Shown piece after piece: positions 13,254-22,373 of a DNA stretch of 29,521 bases. This DNA comes from Eggerthella sp. CAG:298. GTDB lineage: Bacteria; Actinomycetota; Coriobacteriia; Coriobacteriales; Eggerthellaceae. Below the pieces are notes generated by a model that did not search any database, had not been told where the DNA came from, and was given only the letters and a program-made list of their open reading frames with translations. Each line of letters opens with the position of its first letter. Within the stretch, counting starts at the first letter, position 1. The stretch is from positions 12,175 to 41,695 of the forward strand of contig FR895123.1 of assembly GCA_000435675.1 (NCBI GenBank), in the 5' to 3' direction. A program made the translations under genes and the position numbers.

Positions 13254-15489
13254 GAGCGATACACAGAACAAGAAGAAGGGCGAGAAGAACCAGCCTTTTG
13301 CGCCAACGTATCTGTCGAGCATCTATCTCGAATACGTGAAGCTGACGAATTTCGGCAAGTTCGCCAACATGATCGTCGGTCCGTTCAAGCCTGGCCTCAA
13401 TGTGGTGTATGGCGCGAACGAAGCGGGCAAGACCACCATCAGTGAACTTATCAAGAATGTCATGTTCGGCTGGCGTGTTTCGCGCCGTGGTTCGAACAGT
13501 TACAAGCCAGAGAATTCAGAGCGCATCGGCAGCTTGTTCTTCAAAGACGACCGCACGGGCGATGTTGAAGAGATCAAGCGTACGAAGAACAGCGAAGGCG
13601 TGGTCGATCGACTCCATGTGCTCGATGACATCGACAAAGAAACGTACGAGACCATGTTCGCGCTCAATAGCGATGAGCTGCTCAAGCTCGATCGTCATAA
13701 CGAGGTTACCGCGCGCTTGCTCACGGCTGGCTCTGGTACGGCATCATCCCCTGCCATCGTGCTTGCTAAGATCCAGGAGAAGATACGAGCGCTCATGTCG
13801 CGCTCCGCGCAAACTCCTGACTCGATCGCACTTTTGCGTGAAGAACAGGAACGCGAGAAGACGCTCGTTCAGGAGCTGCTCAACGAAACCGACAGCTTCT
13901 ATGAAGAAGAGCACCGCCTCGAATCGTTGCTCGCACGCAAAGAAGCGCTCACCGAAGCGCAAGCTGGCCTCAATACCGAGATCGAAGAACTCAAGAGCAA
14001 CTACGCACGCCTTGAAGGGATCGACGCATCGATCGAGCAGAACACTGCGTTGCTCGAAGAGACCCGCGCTTCGGAGCAGCAGATGCGCCTTCCCGATTCG
14101 GTCGAAGTTGATGAGAATGTGCGTGCGCTCAGCAAGCTATCATCTGCCGAAGAATATGAGGTCAAAACCCTTCTCGACGATCTCGACGAAGAGCGCCTCA
14201 AGTACGAGCATGCGCTTGACAGCGCAAAACGTGAAGTTGCGAAGTCAACAACAGCGTTTGAGACACTCATCAACGACCACGATTTCCAGACCGAGCAAGA
14301 TCGCGCAAAGAAACAACGACGTATTCGCTTGATCATCGCGTTCGTTATCCTCGTATGCATGGGCATCGTGGGCATTTGGCTTTTCCGACAGGGACGTGCG
14401 GTGGGTTCGCTCACGTATTCAGCGTTCGGCGTGATCACGTGCCTTTGCGGGCTTCTTGTTGCAGCAGGAGGCATCGTTGCCAACATGTATCCTTCAAAAA
14501 CGGAAGAGGCGTTTGAAGAGCGAAGACGCGATTACGAATGGGTCAAGTATCAAGACGAACAGCACCTTGAGCTTTGCGAGCGCGATCTGGCCGACCATAA
14601 GAATCGCGCAAAATGGTTCCTTGATCAGCGCGGATTCAGCGCCGCCGAAGGTTCGATACGCCAGGCGCGCCACTTGCTCGATCTTGCCCACGATATGCGC
14701 ACGAACGAAGAGACGACCAAGCAGAACCTCCAGGCGCTATCCTTGCAGCGCGCATCGCTCGAATCGCTCCTTGGCACGCTCGCAGAACAGCGTCGCGAAC
14801 TCTGCCTTTCAATGGGGCTCGATCCCGAGGCAAAACTGGCGGATCTCGAAGCGATCATCGAGCGTAAGAATACTGAACGTGCCAAAACGAGCGAGCTCAT
14901 CCAAGAGACGAATCTCCAGTTCGGTCAGATCTCGAGCGAGCTTTCGCACGCGCGCCATGCCACCACTTTCGATGAGGCGAAGCAGCGCAAGGCGATCGTG
15001 GATGCACGCTTGAAGGAGCGCTATCACGAACTTGCCGTGCTGTTGCTCGCGCAGCGCAGCCTGGAAATCTCGATCGCTGAATGGGAACGCAAAAGCCAAC
15101 CTGAAGTCTACAAGCAGGCTTCGCGTCTCTTCGCGCAGATGACGAAGGGCGCGTGGCAGAAAGTGCGCATGAATGCCGAAGGAGAGATCGAAGCGCTCGA
15201 CAGCGTGAAGACCGCTTGTCCGCCTCAGTTGCTTTCGCTCGGCACGCGTCAGCAGCTCTATCTCGCGTTGCGCGTTGCCCTTCTCATCACGGCCGAAAAC
15301 GTGGGCCGTTCGCTGCCTATCCTCTGCGATGACATTCTCGTGAATTTCGACGACGAACGCCGCCGTGAAGCCATTAAGGTGATCGTCGAGCTTTCGCGCT
15401 ATCGCCAGGTTATTCTTTTCACCTGTCACCCGAGTGTCGCTGCCCTGGTGCGCGAGTGCGATTGCTCCTGTAATTTCTTCGAACTGTGA
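13246..15489 (+). CDS. YhaN-like SMC/Rad50-type ATPase with membrane hairpin
   Basis: A 747-aa AAA/ABC-type ATPase of the SbcC/Rad50/RecF group. The N-terminus has L-T-N-F-G-K-F and Walker A G-A-N-E-A-G-K-T (56-63). Long charged heptad regions flank two hydrophobic segments at about 362-381 and 391-415, so the coiled-coil arms appear to be tied to the membrane by a hairpin, a feature of YhaN. The C-terminus holds L-S-L-G-T-R-Q-Q (ABC signature) and Walker B P-I-L-C-D-D-I-L-V-N-F-D-D. The start overlaps the end of the YhaO-like gene, implying translational coupling and a nuclease-ATPase complex. The first 20 residues are a Lys-rich extension. Confidence 0.9.
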   Translation: MTKSDTQNKKKGEKNQPFAPTYLSSIYLEYVKLTNFGKFANMIVGPFKPGLNVVYGANEAGKTTISELIKNVMFGWRVSRRGSNSYKPENSERIGSLFFKDDRTGDVEEIKRTKNSEGVVDRLHVLDDIDKETYETMFALNSDELLKLDRHNEVTARLLTAGSGTASSPAIVLAKIQEKIRALMSRSAQTPDSIALLREEQEREKTLVQELLNETDSFYEEEHRLESLLARKEALTEAQAGLNTEIEELKSNYARLEGIDASIEQNTALLEETRASEQQMRLPDSVEVDENVRALSKLSSAEEYEVKTLLDDLDEERLKYEHALDSAKREVAKSTTAFETLINDHDFQTEQDRAKKQRRIRLIIAFVILVCMGIVGIWLFRQGRAVGSLTYSAFGVITCLCGLLVAAGGIVANMYPSKTEEAFEERRRDYEWVKYQDEQHLELCERDLADHKNRAKWFLDQRGFSAAEGSIRQARHLLDLAHDMRTNEETTKQNLQALSLQRASLESLLGTLAEQRRELCLSMGLDPEAKLADLEAIIERKNTERAKTSELIQETNLQFGQISSELSHARHATTFDEAKQRKAIVDARLKERYHELAVLLLAQRSLEISIAEWERKSQPEVYKQASRLFAQMTKGAWQKVRMNAEGEIEALDSVKTACPPQLLSLGTRQQLYLALRVALLITAENVGRSLPILCDDILVNFDDERRREAIKVIVELSRYRQVILFTCHPSVAALVRECDCSCNFFEL

Positions 15490-15529
15490 TATATTTTTCA
15501 GGTAGATTGAACTGTCGAAAGGAATACCT

Positions 15530-16825
15530 ATGCCGAGCACTGTTCTTCTAGGCGCCCAGTGGGGCGATGAAGGCAAAGGCAAGATCACCGACTTGATCGC
15601 AAAGGACTACGACTACGTTGTGCGCTATCAAGGAGGGAACAACGCAGGGCATACGGTTATCACGGGCGATACGAAGCTTGCCCTTCACCTCATCCCTTCT
15701 GGAGTTATGTACGATAACGTTACGCCGGTCATCGGCAATGGTTGCGTGATCGACCCCAACGTGCTCATTGAAGAGATGAGCACCATCAACGAAGCAGGCT
15801 TTCCGACCGATCGCATGCTCGTTTCGTGTGATGCTCACGTTATCATGCCCTATCACATCGATTTGGATGGTGCGAGTGAAGCGAAGCGCGGCACCAAACT
15901 CATCGGTACGACGAAGCGCGGCATCGGTCCTGCTTATGAAGACAAGGTTGCCCGTCGTGGCATCCGCATCCAGGACATGATGGATGAAGCGGTCTTCCGT
16001 GAGAAGGTTGCCTCCGTGCTCGAACTGAAGAACCAGATCCTCTCGAAGATCTATGATCTTCCTACCTACACGGTCGACCAGATCTGCGAAGCGTACCTGC
16101 CTCTGGCAGAGCGCATTCGCCCGCACATGGCAGAAACTACGCACTTGCTCAACACCGCACTTGCCGATGGCAAGTCAGTTCTCTTCGAAGGTGCGCAGGG
16201 CACCATGCTCGACATCGACCATGGCACCTATCCCTTTGTCACCTCGTCTTCCTGCTGTGCAGGCGGTGCACCGATCGGCACGGGCGTTGGCCCGAAGGCG
16301 ATCGACCGCGTGCTCGGCATCGCGAAGGCCTACATCACGCGTGTTGGATCCGGCCCATTCCCGACCGAGCTGACCGATGAAGTGGGAGAGCGCCTCTGCG
16401 AAGTAGGCGGAGAATATGGCGTTACCACGGGTCGTAAGCGCCGTTGTGGTTGGTACGATGCGGTCGTTGGTCGTTATGCTGCGCAGGTCAATTCGCTCAC
16501 GGATGTTGCGCTCACCAAGCTCGACGTGCTTTCCTGCGTGCCGCGCATCAAAGTGTGCGTTGCCTACGAGATCGAGGGCAAGCGCTACGATTACTTCCCC
16601 ATGGACCAAGAACTCATCTGTTCCCCCAGCTTGAAGCCTATCTACGAAGAGCTTCCTGGTTGGGAGGGCATCGATATCTCCGATTGCAAACGCTTCGAAG
16701 ACTTGCCACAGAATGCGCAGGTCTATGTTCAGTATCTCGAAGACATCACCGGTGTTCCCGCTTCGATCATCGCGGTCGGCCCCGATCGTGATCAGACGAT
16801 CTTCAACGGCTGGGAAGCCCGCTAG
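15530..16825 (+). CDS. purA: Adenylosuccinate synthetase
   Basis: PurA joins IMP and aspartate using GTP, the first step from IMP to AMP. The 431-aa protein has the P-loop-like G-D-E-G-K-G-K (12-18), with N-N-A-G-H-T (37-42) containing the catalytic His 41, and the later motifs G-T-T-K-R-G-I-G-P, T-G-R-K-R-R-C-G-W-Y-D and T-K-L-D-V-L. Length is normal. GAAAGGA precedes ATG 15530. It is followed by purD, so two purine-biosynthesis genes are side by side and probably co-transcribed. Confidence 0.98.
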   Translation: MPSTVLLGAQWGDEGKGKITDLIAKDYDYVVRYQGGNNAGHTVITGDTKLALHLIPSGVMYDNVTPVIGNGCVIDPNVLIEEMSTINEAGFPTDRMLVSCDAHVIMPYHIDLDGASEAKRGTKLIGTTKRGIGPAYEDKVARRGIRIQDMMDEAVFREKVASVLELKNQILSKIYDLPTYTVDQICEAYLPLAERIRPHMAETTHLLNTALADGKSVLFEGAQGTMLDIDHGTYPFVTSSSCCAGGAPIGTGVGPKAIDRVLGIAKAYITRVGSGPFPTELTDEVGERLCEVGGEYGVTTGRKRRCGWYDAVVGRYAAQVNSLTDVALTKLDVLSCVPRIKVCVAYEIEGKRYDYFPMDQELICSPSLKPIYEELPGWEGIDISDCKRFEDLPQNAQVYVQYLEDITGVPASIIAVGPDRDQTIFNGWEAR

Positions 16826-16876
16826 TTATTGCACAAAGTAGCCAACCGCGACCATCCAGCGCGTGAAAGGTATCTC

Positions 16877-18169
16877 ATGAATATTCTAGTTTTAGGCAGT
16901 GGCGGCAGAGAGCATGCGATCACCTGGGCGCTGGCGAAAAGCCCTCGTTGCAGCGAGATCTATATCGCGCCAGGCAATGGCGGCACCGCTGAACTGGGCA
17001 CCAATATCAAATCGCTCAACATCGAAGACGGTAACGCGGTGCTCGATTTCGTGCGTCAAAACGATGTTGAACTGGTGGTCATCGGCCCTGAAGCGCCGCT
17101 CGTAAAAGGCGTTGCCGATGTTCTGCGTGAAGCAGGCATTGCGGTATTCGGCCCCGATGCGCAAGGCGCGCAGCTCGAAGGTTCGAAGACCTACAGCAAA
17201 GAATTCATGGAAGCGAACGGTATCCCGACTGCACGCTACAAGAGCTTCACCAGTAAAGAGGAAGCACTGGCCTATTGCGATGAACTAGGTGCGCCGCTCG
17301 TGGTGAAGGCCGATGGCCTTGCAGCGGGCAAGGGTGTTATCGTCGCAGAAACACTTGACGCGGCACGTGCTGGCGTTGAGGCGTGTTTCTCGGGCGAATT
17401 CGGCTCCGCGGGCAACACCGTAGTGGTTGAAGAGATGCTCACCGGTCCGGAATGTTCGCTGCTCGCTTTCGTTACGAATGGCAAGGCATTTTGCATGGCA
17501 CCAGCACAAGATCATAAACGCGCCTACGACGGTGATCTGGGACCCAACACGGGCGGCATGGGCGTGTATTCTCCGGTGCCTATCGTCACCGATGAAGAGA
17601 TGGCCGAGATGGTGCGCATCATGGAAGTGGCTGCTGCAGCAACGGCGAACGAGCCCTTTGAGCATGACTATCGTGGCGTGCTCTATGGTGGCTTCATGCT
17701 TACGCCCGAAGGCCCGAAGGTGCTCGAGTTCAACGCGCGCTTCGGCGATCCGGAAACGCAGGTTGTTCTGCCGCGCCTCAAGAGCGATCTGGTGGACATC
17801 ATGATGGCCGTGGCTGAAGGTCGCGATGGCGATATCGACTTGGAATGGGATGATAATTGGGCGCTGAGCGTGGTGTTGGCTTCTGAGGGCTACCCTGGTT
17901 CGTATGAGAAGGGCAAGGTCATCCTTGGCGTTGAAGATGCTGAGGACTTGAACAAGGTGCTCGTTTTCCACGCGGGCACGGCGCTGAACGTTGATGGCGA
18001 GCTCATCACTTCAGGTGGCCGCGTGCTGAACGTGGTCGGTCTGGGCTCTTCGTTCGAATCGGCGCGCCATCGCGCTTATGAAGCGATCAAGCGCATCAAC
18101 TTCGAAGGCATGCAGTTCAGGAGCGATATTGGTAAGAAAGCTCTCGAAGGCCGCAGCGCTTGGGATTAA
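16877..18169 (+). CDS. purD: Phosphoribosylamine-glycine ligase
   Basis: PurD makes glycinamide ribonucleotide from phosphoribosylamine, glycine and ATP. The 430-aa protein has the N-terminal domain (N-I-L-V-L-G-S-G-G-R-E-H-A-I), an ATP-grasp domain (about residues 100-320, with V-K-A-D-G-L-A-A-G-K-G-V) and the family signature R-F-G-D-P-E-T-Q. Length is normal. I chose ATG 16877, with GAAAGG 6 bases before it; an in-frame ATG at 16829 lies directly after the purA stop but lacks a site. A terminator follows. Confidence 0.97.
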   Translation: MNILVLGSGGREHAITWALAKSPRCSEIYIAPGNGGTAELGTNIKSLNIEDGNAVLDFVRQNDVELVVIGPEAPLVKGVADVLREAGIAVFGPDAQGAQLEGSKTYSKEFMEANGIPTARYKSFTSKEEALAYCDELGAPLVVKADGLAAGKGVIVAETLDAARAGVEACFSGEFGSAGNTVVVEEMLTGPECSLLAFVTNGKAFCMAPAQDHKRAYDGDLGPNTGGMGVYSPVPIVTDEEMAEMVRIMEVAAAATANEPFEHDYRGVLYGGFMLTPEGPKVLEFNARFGDPETQVVLPRLKSDLVDIMMAVAEGRDGDIDLEWDDNWALSVVLASEGYPGSYEKGKVILGVEDAEDLNKVLVFHAGTALNVDGELITSGGRVLNVVGLGSSFESARHRAYEAIKRINFEGMQFRSDIGKKALEGRSAWD

Positions 18170-18267
18170 GACTTCCGTTTCGGCAGGAAGAAGTCACGCT
18201 GCCTTTCATCTTTGAAGAGCGGTTTTGCCTGCTGCTTTAGCTGGTAGCAACGATAGAGGTTAGGCTT

Positions 18268-18297
18268 GCGGCTGTATCCAATGGATCAGCCGCTTTT
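18268..18297 (+). terminator. Terminator after purD
   Basis: GCGGCTG (18268-18274) pairs with CAGCCGC (18287-18293), extended inside by ATCC/GGAT with one bulged T, then TTTT. It lies just before the end of the convergent HAD gene. Confidence 0.8.
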
Positions 18298-18299
18298 CA

Positions 18300-18956
18300 T
18301 TATGCTTTGAGGTAGTGATCCTTCACGAACTCTTGGAGTGAATGTACGCTCAGATCAGGCTTGCAAGCTACAAGTTCTTCTTCGGTGAACATACCCCACA
18401 AAGCGGCAACGCTTTGGCATCCTGCTGCGTTCGCTGCTTGGATATCGAACGGACTATCGCCGATATAGATGCATTGAACAGGCGCGATGCCGAGCAGTTC
18501 ACACCCGTGAAGGATCGGGCCAGGGGCAGGTTTATGCTCGGGCCAATCATCTGAGCCAACCAGAAATTCGAAGAAGGAATCAAGCTCACAGATCTCAAGA
18601 CCACGCTGAGCGAGCCAGTGGCGCTTCGAGGTGACCACGCCCATGCGGCAGCCTGCTCCAGCCAGCAGCTCAAGCGCTTCTTTCGTGCCAGGGAAGGCGT
18701 GGATGTTCTCATCATGAATCGCGTCGTTGTAAGCGCGATAGATATTCACGAGCTCTTCGGCACGGGTCTTATTGCCTGCTGTGAAATGGAGCATTTGATC
18801 GAGCAGCGGCGTACCAACACCAGCCATGAGCTTTTCGTCGTTTTGGTTCTGTCCGTCAACCTCGTTGATGGTATATTGCATCGATTCTAGGATCATATCG
18901 TGAGTATCGAGCAGCGTACCGTCAAGGTCGAAAAGGATAGGGGAAGCAGCGTTCAT
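18300..18956 (-). CDS. HAD-family phosphatase, phosphoglycolate phosphatase-like
   Basis: A haloacid-dehalogenase superfamily hydrolase of 218 aa. Motif I is D-L-D-G-T-L-L-D (nucleophile Asp 10, acid Asp 12), motif II V-T-S-K-R, motif III K-P-A-P, motif IV G-D-S-P-F-D. The helical cap between motifs I and II puts it in subclass I, like Gph/PpaX/PgmB. Substrate cannot be told from the sequence: phosphoglycolate, pyrophosphate or a sugar phosphate are all possible. A GAAAGC box precedes the start. It converges on purD. Confidence 0.9.
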   Translation of the reverse strand: MNAASPILFDLDGTLLDTHDMILESMQYTINEVDGQNQNDEKLMAGVGTPLLDQMLHFTAGNKTRAEELVNIYRAYNDAIHDENIHAFPGTKEALELLAGAGCRMGVVTSKRHWLAQRGLEICELDSFFEFLVGSDDWPEHKPAPGPILHGCELLGIAPVQCIYIGDSPFDIQAANAAGCQSVAALWGMFTEEELVACKPDLSVHSLQEFVKDHYLKA

Positions 18957-19158
18957 AGTAAAGCTTTCTATAAGAAGGGTTCTGTGGCGCGTTTATTTCC
19001 GCGTCTTGATCGCTGGAAAACAGCTCATATCTTTGCCTATTCTACCGCACCTGATTCACCGAAGAGAAAACCACGAAGGGCATCAGTGGAGGTTTGACCT
19101 CCAAATGCGTTTCATCAGGCTGATTGCATTTTTAGTTTCATAAAAGAAGAACGAGCAA

Positions 19159-19175
19159 TTCCTAATATATAGGAA
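19159..19175. promoter_or_regulatory. Palindrome, candidate operator of the acd-etfBA genes
   Basis: TTCCTAATATATAGGAA has 6-bp arms (TTCCTA/TAGGAA) around ATATA. It lies 33 bp upstream of an extended -10. The size and position suit a dimeric regulator; which one is not known. Confidence 0.4.
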
Positions 19176-19204
19176 AAACAATATAAAAAAAACAAAAATC
19201 AATA

Positions 19205-19213
19205 TGGTATAAC
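19205..19213 (+). promoter_or_regulatory. Extended -10 upstream of the acyl-CoA dehydrogenase
   Basis: TGGTATAAC reads as an extended -10 (TG-N-TATAAC). The -35 position is an A-run without a TTGACA match, which would fit an activator-dependent or extended -10 promoter. The leader is about 70 nt. Confidence 0.4.
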
Positions 19214-19290
19214 CTATATATCGAAGGAAAGCTTGCTTACAGGATCACACACCTTCCTCAAGCATGGCCAAACATAGAGGAGAACCTACG

Positions 19291-20427
19291 ATGACGCTGC
19301 TCTATACCAAGGAACAAAAAGCACTCATCAAGCTCGTTCACGATGTCGCCGAACAAGAGCTGAAGCCTTATGTGGCCGAAGCTGATCGAGCAGGAGAATG
19401 CCCTGCTGAATTATATGAATTTGGGTTCGATCTCGGCCTTCATCTGGTAGAGGTGCCCAAAGAATACGGCGGCACAGGGCTTGACTACGAAACGACGGCG
19501 ATGATCTTCGAGGAACTAGCAAAAGTGGATGCCGGTTATGCGATCACGTTCGTTACCACGTTCGTTGCATTGCGCAATGTTATTCTAGCTGGCACGCCTG
19601 AGCAGGCTCAATACTTCGCTGATGTGGTCAAACAGCGCCAGTTCGCTGCCTTTGCGCTTACTGAGCCTAATGCTGGTTCAGATGTTGCAAGCTTGCGTTC
19701 AACAGCGGTCGAAACCGAAGAAGGGTATCTGCTCAACGCTTCAAAAACCTTCATCACCAATGGTGGCCTTGCGCAGATCTATATCGTCTTTTGCAAGACC
19801 GACCCCGAAGCAGGCGCCCATGGCATCACTGCATTCATCGTTGATCGCAACATGCCTGGGGTGAAGGTTGGTGCCGAAGAGGACAAGATGGGCTTGCGTC
19901 TTTCAAACACCACTGAATTGATCCTGGACAACGTTATCGTTCCCAAAAACCGCGTGCTGGGTAAAGTGGGCGAAGGCATGAAGCTTGCGCTCAATGCGCT
20001 CAATCTATCGCGTGCGTTCGTTTGCACCATGGGTGTGGGCATTATGCAGCGCGCACTCGATGAGGCGCTCGCCTACGCTAAAGAACGAAAGCAGTTCGAC
20101 AAACCGCTGGCAAGCTTCCAATTGGTGCAGGGGCTGTTGGCCGATATGGCCATAAAGACCGAAGCATCGCGCTGTCTCGTGAACAACACGATGCGCCTGA
20201 TGGACGCAGGAAGCTTAGTGCAAACAGAAGGCGCGATCTGTAAGACGTTCGTTTCAGATTCCATGCAGGAGGTCGTTTCGAACGCTATCCAGATTCTGGG
20301 TGGCTATGGGTATAGCCGAGAGTATCCGGTCGAAAAGCTCATGCGCGATGCGAAAGTATTCCAGATATTCGAAGGCGCGAATCAGATCCAGCGCATCACC
20401 ATTGCAAAACAACTTGTGTCGTCATAG
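19291..20427 (+). CDS. Acyl-CoA dehydrogenase, short-chain (butyryl-CoA dehydrogenase-like)
   Basis: An FAD enzyme of 378 aa that interconverts a 2-enoyl-CoA and acyl-CoA with ETF as partner. The signature A-F-A-L-T-E-P-N-A-G-S-D (about residues 120-131) and the late G-G-Y-G-Y-S-R-E-Y-P-V-E are typical. The catalytic base is probably Glu 361 in F-E-G-A-N-Q-I-Q. The start at 19291 has AGAGGAG; an ATG at 19264 in frame is less well placed. It heads an acd-etfB-etfA cluster as in clostridial bcd loci, but no thiolase, crotonase or hydroxyacyl-CoA dehydrogenase is here, so the acyl substrate is open. Confidence 0.93.
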   Translation: MTLLYTKEQKALIKLVHDVAEQELKPYVAEADRAGECPAELYEFGFDLGLHLVEVPKEYGGTGLDYETTAMIFEELAKVDAGYAITFVTTFVALRNVILAGTPEQAQYFADVVKQRQFAAFALTEPNAGSDVASLRSTAVETEEGYLLNASKTFITNGGLAQIYIVFCKTDPEAGAHGITAFIVDRNMPGVKVGAEEDKMGLRLSNTTELILDNVIVPKNRVLGKVGEGMKLALNALNLSRAFVCTMGVGIMQRALDEALAYAKERKQFDKPLASFQLVQGLLADMAIKTEASRCLVNNTMRLMDAGSLVQTEGAICKTFVSDSMQEVVSNAIQILGGYGYSREYPVEKLMRDAKVFQIFEGANQIQRITIAKQLVSS

Positions 20428-20457
20428 TCGTACAAATCACCGAACAAAGAAGGAACC

Positions 20458-21300
20458 ATGAGAATCGCAGTTTGTTTGAAACAGGTGCCCGATACGACGG
20501 AGATCAAGATCGATCCAGTGAAGAACACGCTCATTCGAAAAGGCGTACCGAGCATCATGAACCCTTACGATCGCCACGCGCTCGAGATGGCGCTTCAGCT
20601 TAAAGACGAGATCGGCGCAGAAGTGGTTGTGCTTACGATGGGTCCCAGCCAGGCGAGCGCGATCCTTGAAGAAGCGCATGCGATGGGTGCTGACAAAGGA
20701 TATCTGATCACTGATAGGAAGTTCGGCGGTTCGGACACCTTCGCTACGAGCTATATTCTCTGTGCCGCTATCAGTCATCTTGGCCCCTTTGACCTGGTAT
20801 TGGGTGGCAAGCAGGCAATCGATGGTGATACGGGACAAACAATCTCATCGCTCGCCCAGCACCTCAACTGTGCCTGCATCAACCAAGTACTCGATCTGCA
20901 TCTTGAGACCGCGCAAGCGAACGAAAGCGAGCATAGGTCCGCACACACGCCGAATGAACGTTGGCGCGCAACCATCAAGCGTCAGACCGATGAAGGCATC
21001 GAGGTGCTCGAAGCGACTTTGCCACTGGTGTGCACCGTTATGAAAGAGAGTAACAAACCGCGCTATGCCAGCATCCAAAGTACGCTCGATGCACTTGCAC
21101 TCGAAACGAAAGAGATCAATTTCGAAGATCTTAAAGGGCGTCTGGATGAGTTGAAGATCGGGCTCAAAGGTTCACCTACACGTGTGCAGAAGTCTTTCGT
21201 TCCTGAGCGCTGTTCGGAAGGTGTCTTCTTGGAGGGCAACGCGCAGGAAAAGGCGCATGAGCTGATCGAAGAGCTTATCGAAGCGAAGCTGCTCGTATAA
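20458..21300 (+). CDS. etfB: Electron transfer flavoprotein beta subunit
   Basis: EtfB pairs with EtfA to carry electrons to or from the acyl-CoA dehydrogenase. The 280-aa protein begins M-R-I-A-V-C-L-K-Q-V-P-D-T, has N-P-Y-D-R-H-A-L-E near residue 36, and the nucleotide-binding G-G-K-Q-A-I-D-G-D-T-G-Q at about 115-126. An insertion of about 20 charged residues (around 150-170, with Q-A-N-E-S-E-H-R) makes it a little longer than usual. Whether this ETF bifurcates electrons, as in clostridial Bcd complexes, cannot be settled from sequence alone, but gene order resembles those loci. Confidence 0.95.
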   Translation: MRIAVCLKQVPDTTEIKIDPVKNTLIRKGVPSIMNPYDRHALEMALQLKDEIGAEVVVLTMGPSQASAILEEAHAMGADKGYLITDRKFGGSDTFATSYILCAAISHLGPFDLVLGGKQAIDGDTGQTISSLAQHLNCACINQVLDLHLETAQANESEHRSAHTPNERWRATIKRQTDEGIEVLEATLPLVCTVMKESNKPRYASIQSTLDALALETKEINFEDLKGRLDELKIGLKGSPTRVQKSFVPERCSEGVFLEGNAQEKAHELIEELIEAKLLV

Positions 21301-21339
21301 CGATTCGTGGAAACATTCAAGATGCAAAAGGAATCAGAG

Positions 21340-22332
21340 ATGGAAAAGAACGATCATCGCGGCATTTGGGTCTTCCTGGAAGAGTTCGAAGGGAAACCGA
21401 AGCAAGTAGGTGCAGAGCTTTTGGGGCAGGCACGCCGACTCGCGGATGAGATCGGTCAGGAAGTGGCGGCGGTCATCATCGCACACGATGCAGATGAAGC
21501 GCTCGAGATGGCACGTAGGTATGGTGCCGATAGGGCATACGTGATCGAAGGGGAGTGCTACCGTCATTTCACCGCGGACCCGTATGCCGAAGCATTCTCT
21601 TATCTGTGCGAGAAGTACCAGCCCGAGATCATCCTCGTAGGCGCAACAGCGAACGGACGTGAGCTCGCATCGCATGTGGCGGTGAAGCTCGAGGCGGGAT
21701 TGACCGCAGATTGCACAGCTCTCTATATCGATCCTGAAACAGCAGTTATGCAATGGGAGCGTCCCGCATTCGGCGGTAATCTCTATGCGCGTATCAGTGC
21801 GAATACGCATCCACAAATGGGAACGGTACGCCCAGGGGCAATGCCGCTGCCTGAGCCAACTCCCCATCAGAATATGAAAGTGGTCAGGGAAGACTTTGTC
21901 CCTCAACAGGTGCGTGTTCAAGTGAAGGACTTCATCAAGGACGCGACCGATAACGGCATATCCTTGCAAGATGCAGAAGTTATCGTTTCGGGTGGACGCG
22001 GCATGAAAGGCCCTGAGAACTTCGCGATGCTCGAAGAGTTGGCGGCGTTGCTCGGCGGAACCGTGGGTTGTTCGCGCTCAGTTGTTGAAGAGGGATGGCT
22101 TCCTGCGAGCAAACAGGTTGGTCAGACGGGCTCATCGGTTTCACCACGGATCTACTTTGCCTGTGGAATATCAGGTGCGGTACAGCATGTGGCAGGAATG
22201 GACCATTCCGATGCGATCGTTGCGATCAACCAGGACCCTCATGCGCCCATTTTCGACGTGGCCGATTACTGCATCGTGGGCGACGTGTTCGAAGTAGTGC
22301 CCGCTTTGATAGAAGAGCTCTCTAAGAAATAG
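21340..22332 (+). CDS. etfA: Electron transfer flavoprotein alpha subunit
   Basis: EtfA holds FAD in its C-terminal domain and completes the ETF heterodimer. The 330-aa protein starts with I-W-V-F-L-E-E-F-E-G. FAD motifs are R-P-A-F-G-G-N (about residues 146-152), S-R-S-V-V-E-E-G-W-L-P, G-Q-T-G-S-S-V-S-P (261-269) and G-I-S-G-A-V-Q-H-V-A-G-M. In many relatives the third motif reads GQTGK-x-V, so Ser replaces Lys here. ATG 21340 has AAGGA at 7-nt spacing; GTG 21307 and ATG 21322 in frame are less well supported. No terminator follows before the tRNA promoter. Confidence 0.95.
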   Translation: MEKNDHRGIWVFLEEFEGKPKQVGAELLGQARRLADEIGQEVAAVIIAHDADEALEMARRYGADRAYVIEGECYRHFTADPYAEAFSYLCEKYQPEIILVGATANGRELASHVAVKLEAGLTADCTALYIDPETAVMQWERPAFGGNLYARISANTHPQMGTVRPGAMPLPEPTPHQNMKVVREDFVPQQVRVQVKDFIKDATDNGISLQDAEVIVSGGRGMKGPENFAMLEELAALLGGTVGCSRSVVEEGWLPASKQVGQTGSSVSPRIYFACGISGAVQHVAGMDHSDAIVAINQDPHAPIFDVADYCIVGDVFEVVPALIEELSKK

Positions 22333-22373
22333 TTGCGCTTCATTGCGTTCACCGTATAAGTCCTGTGTATTGC

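Larger units (their letters stand above)
18957..19290. other. Gene-free region upstream of the acyl-CoA dehydrogenase
   Basis: No gene is supported. The left part holds upstream sequence of the HAD gene (TAGAAT on the - strand near 19040 is a weak -10). TGGAGGT/ACCTCCA forms a tight 7-bp stem with loop TTG at 19087-19103. From about 19130 to 19220 the DNA becomes strikingly AT-rich compared with the rest of the window and includes the palindrome and -10 listed separately. Confidence 0.6.

Noticed and set aside
14809..15588. A 259-codon - strand frame across the end of the YhaN-like gene and the start of purA
   Set aside because: It is antisense to conserved Walker B and PurA P-loop sequence and has no recognisable domain.
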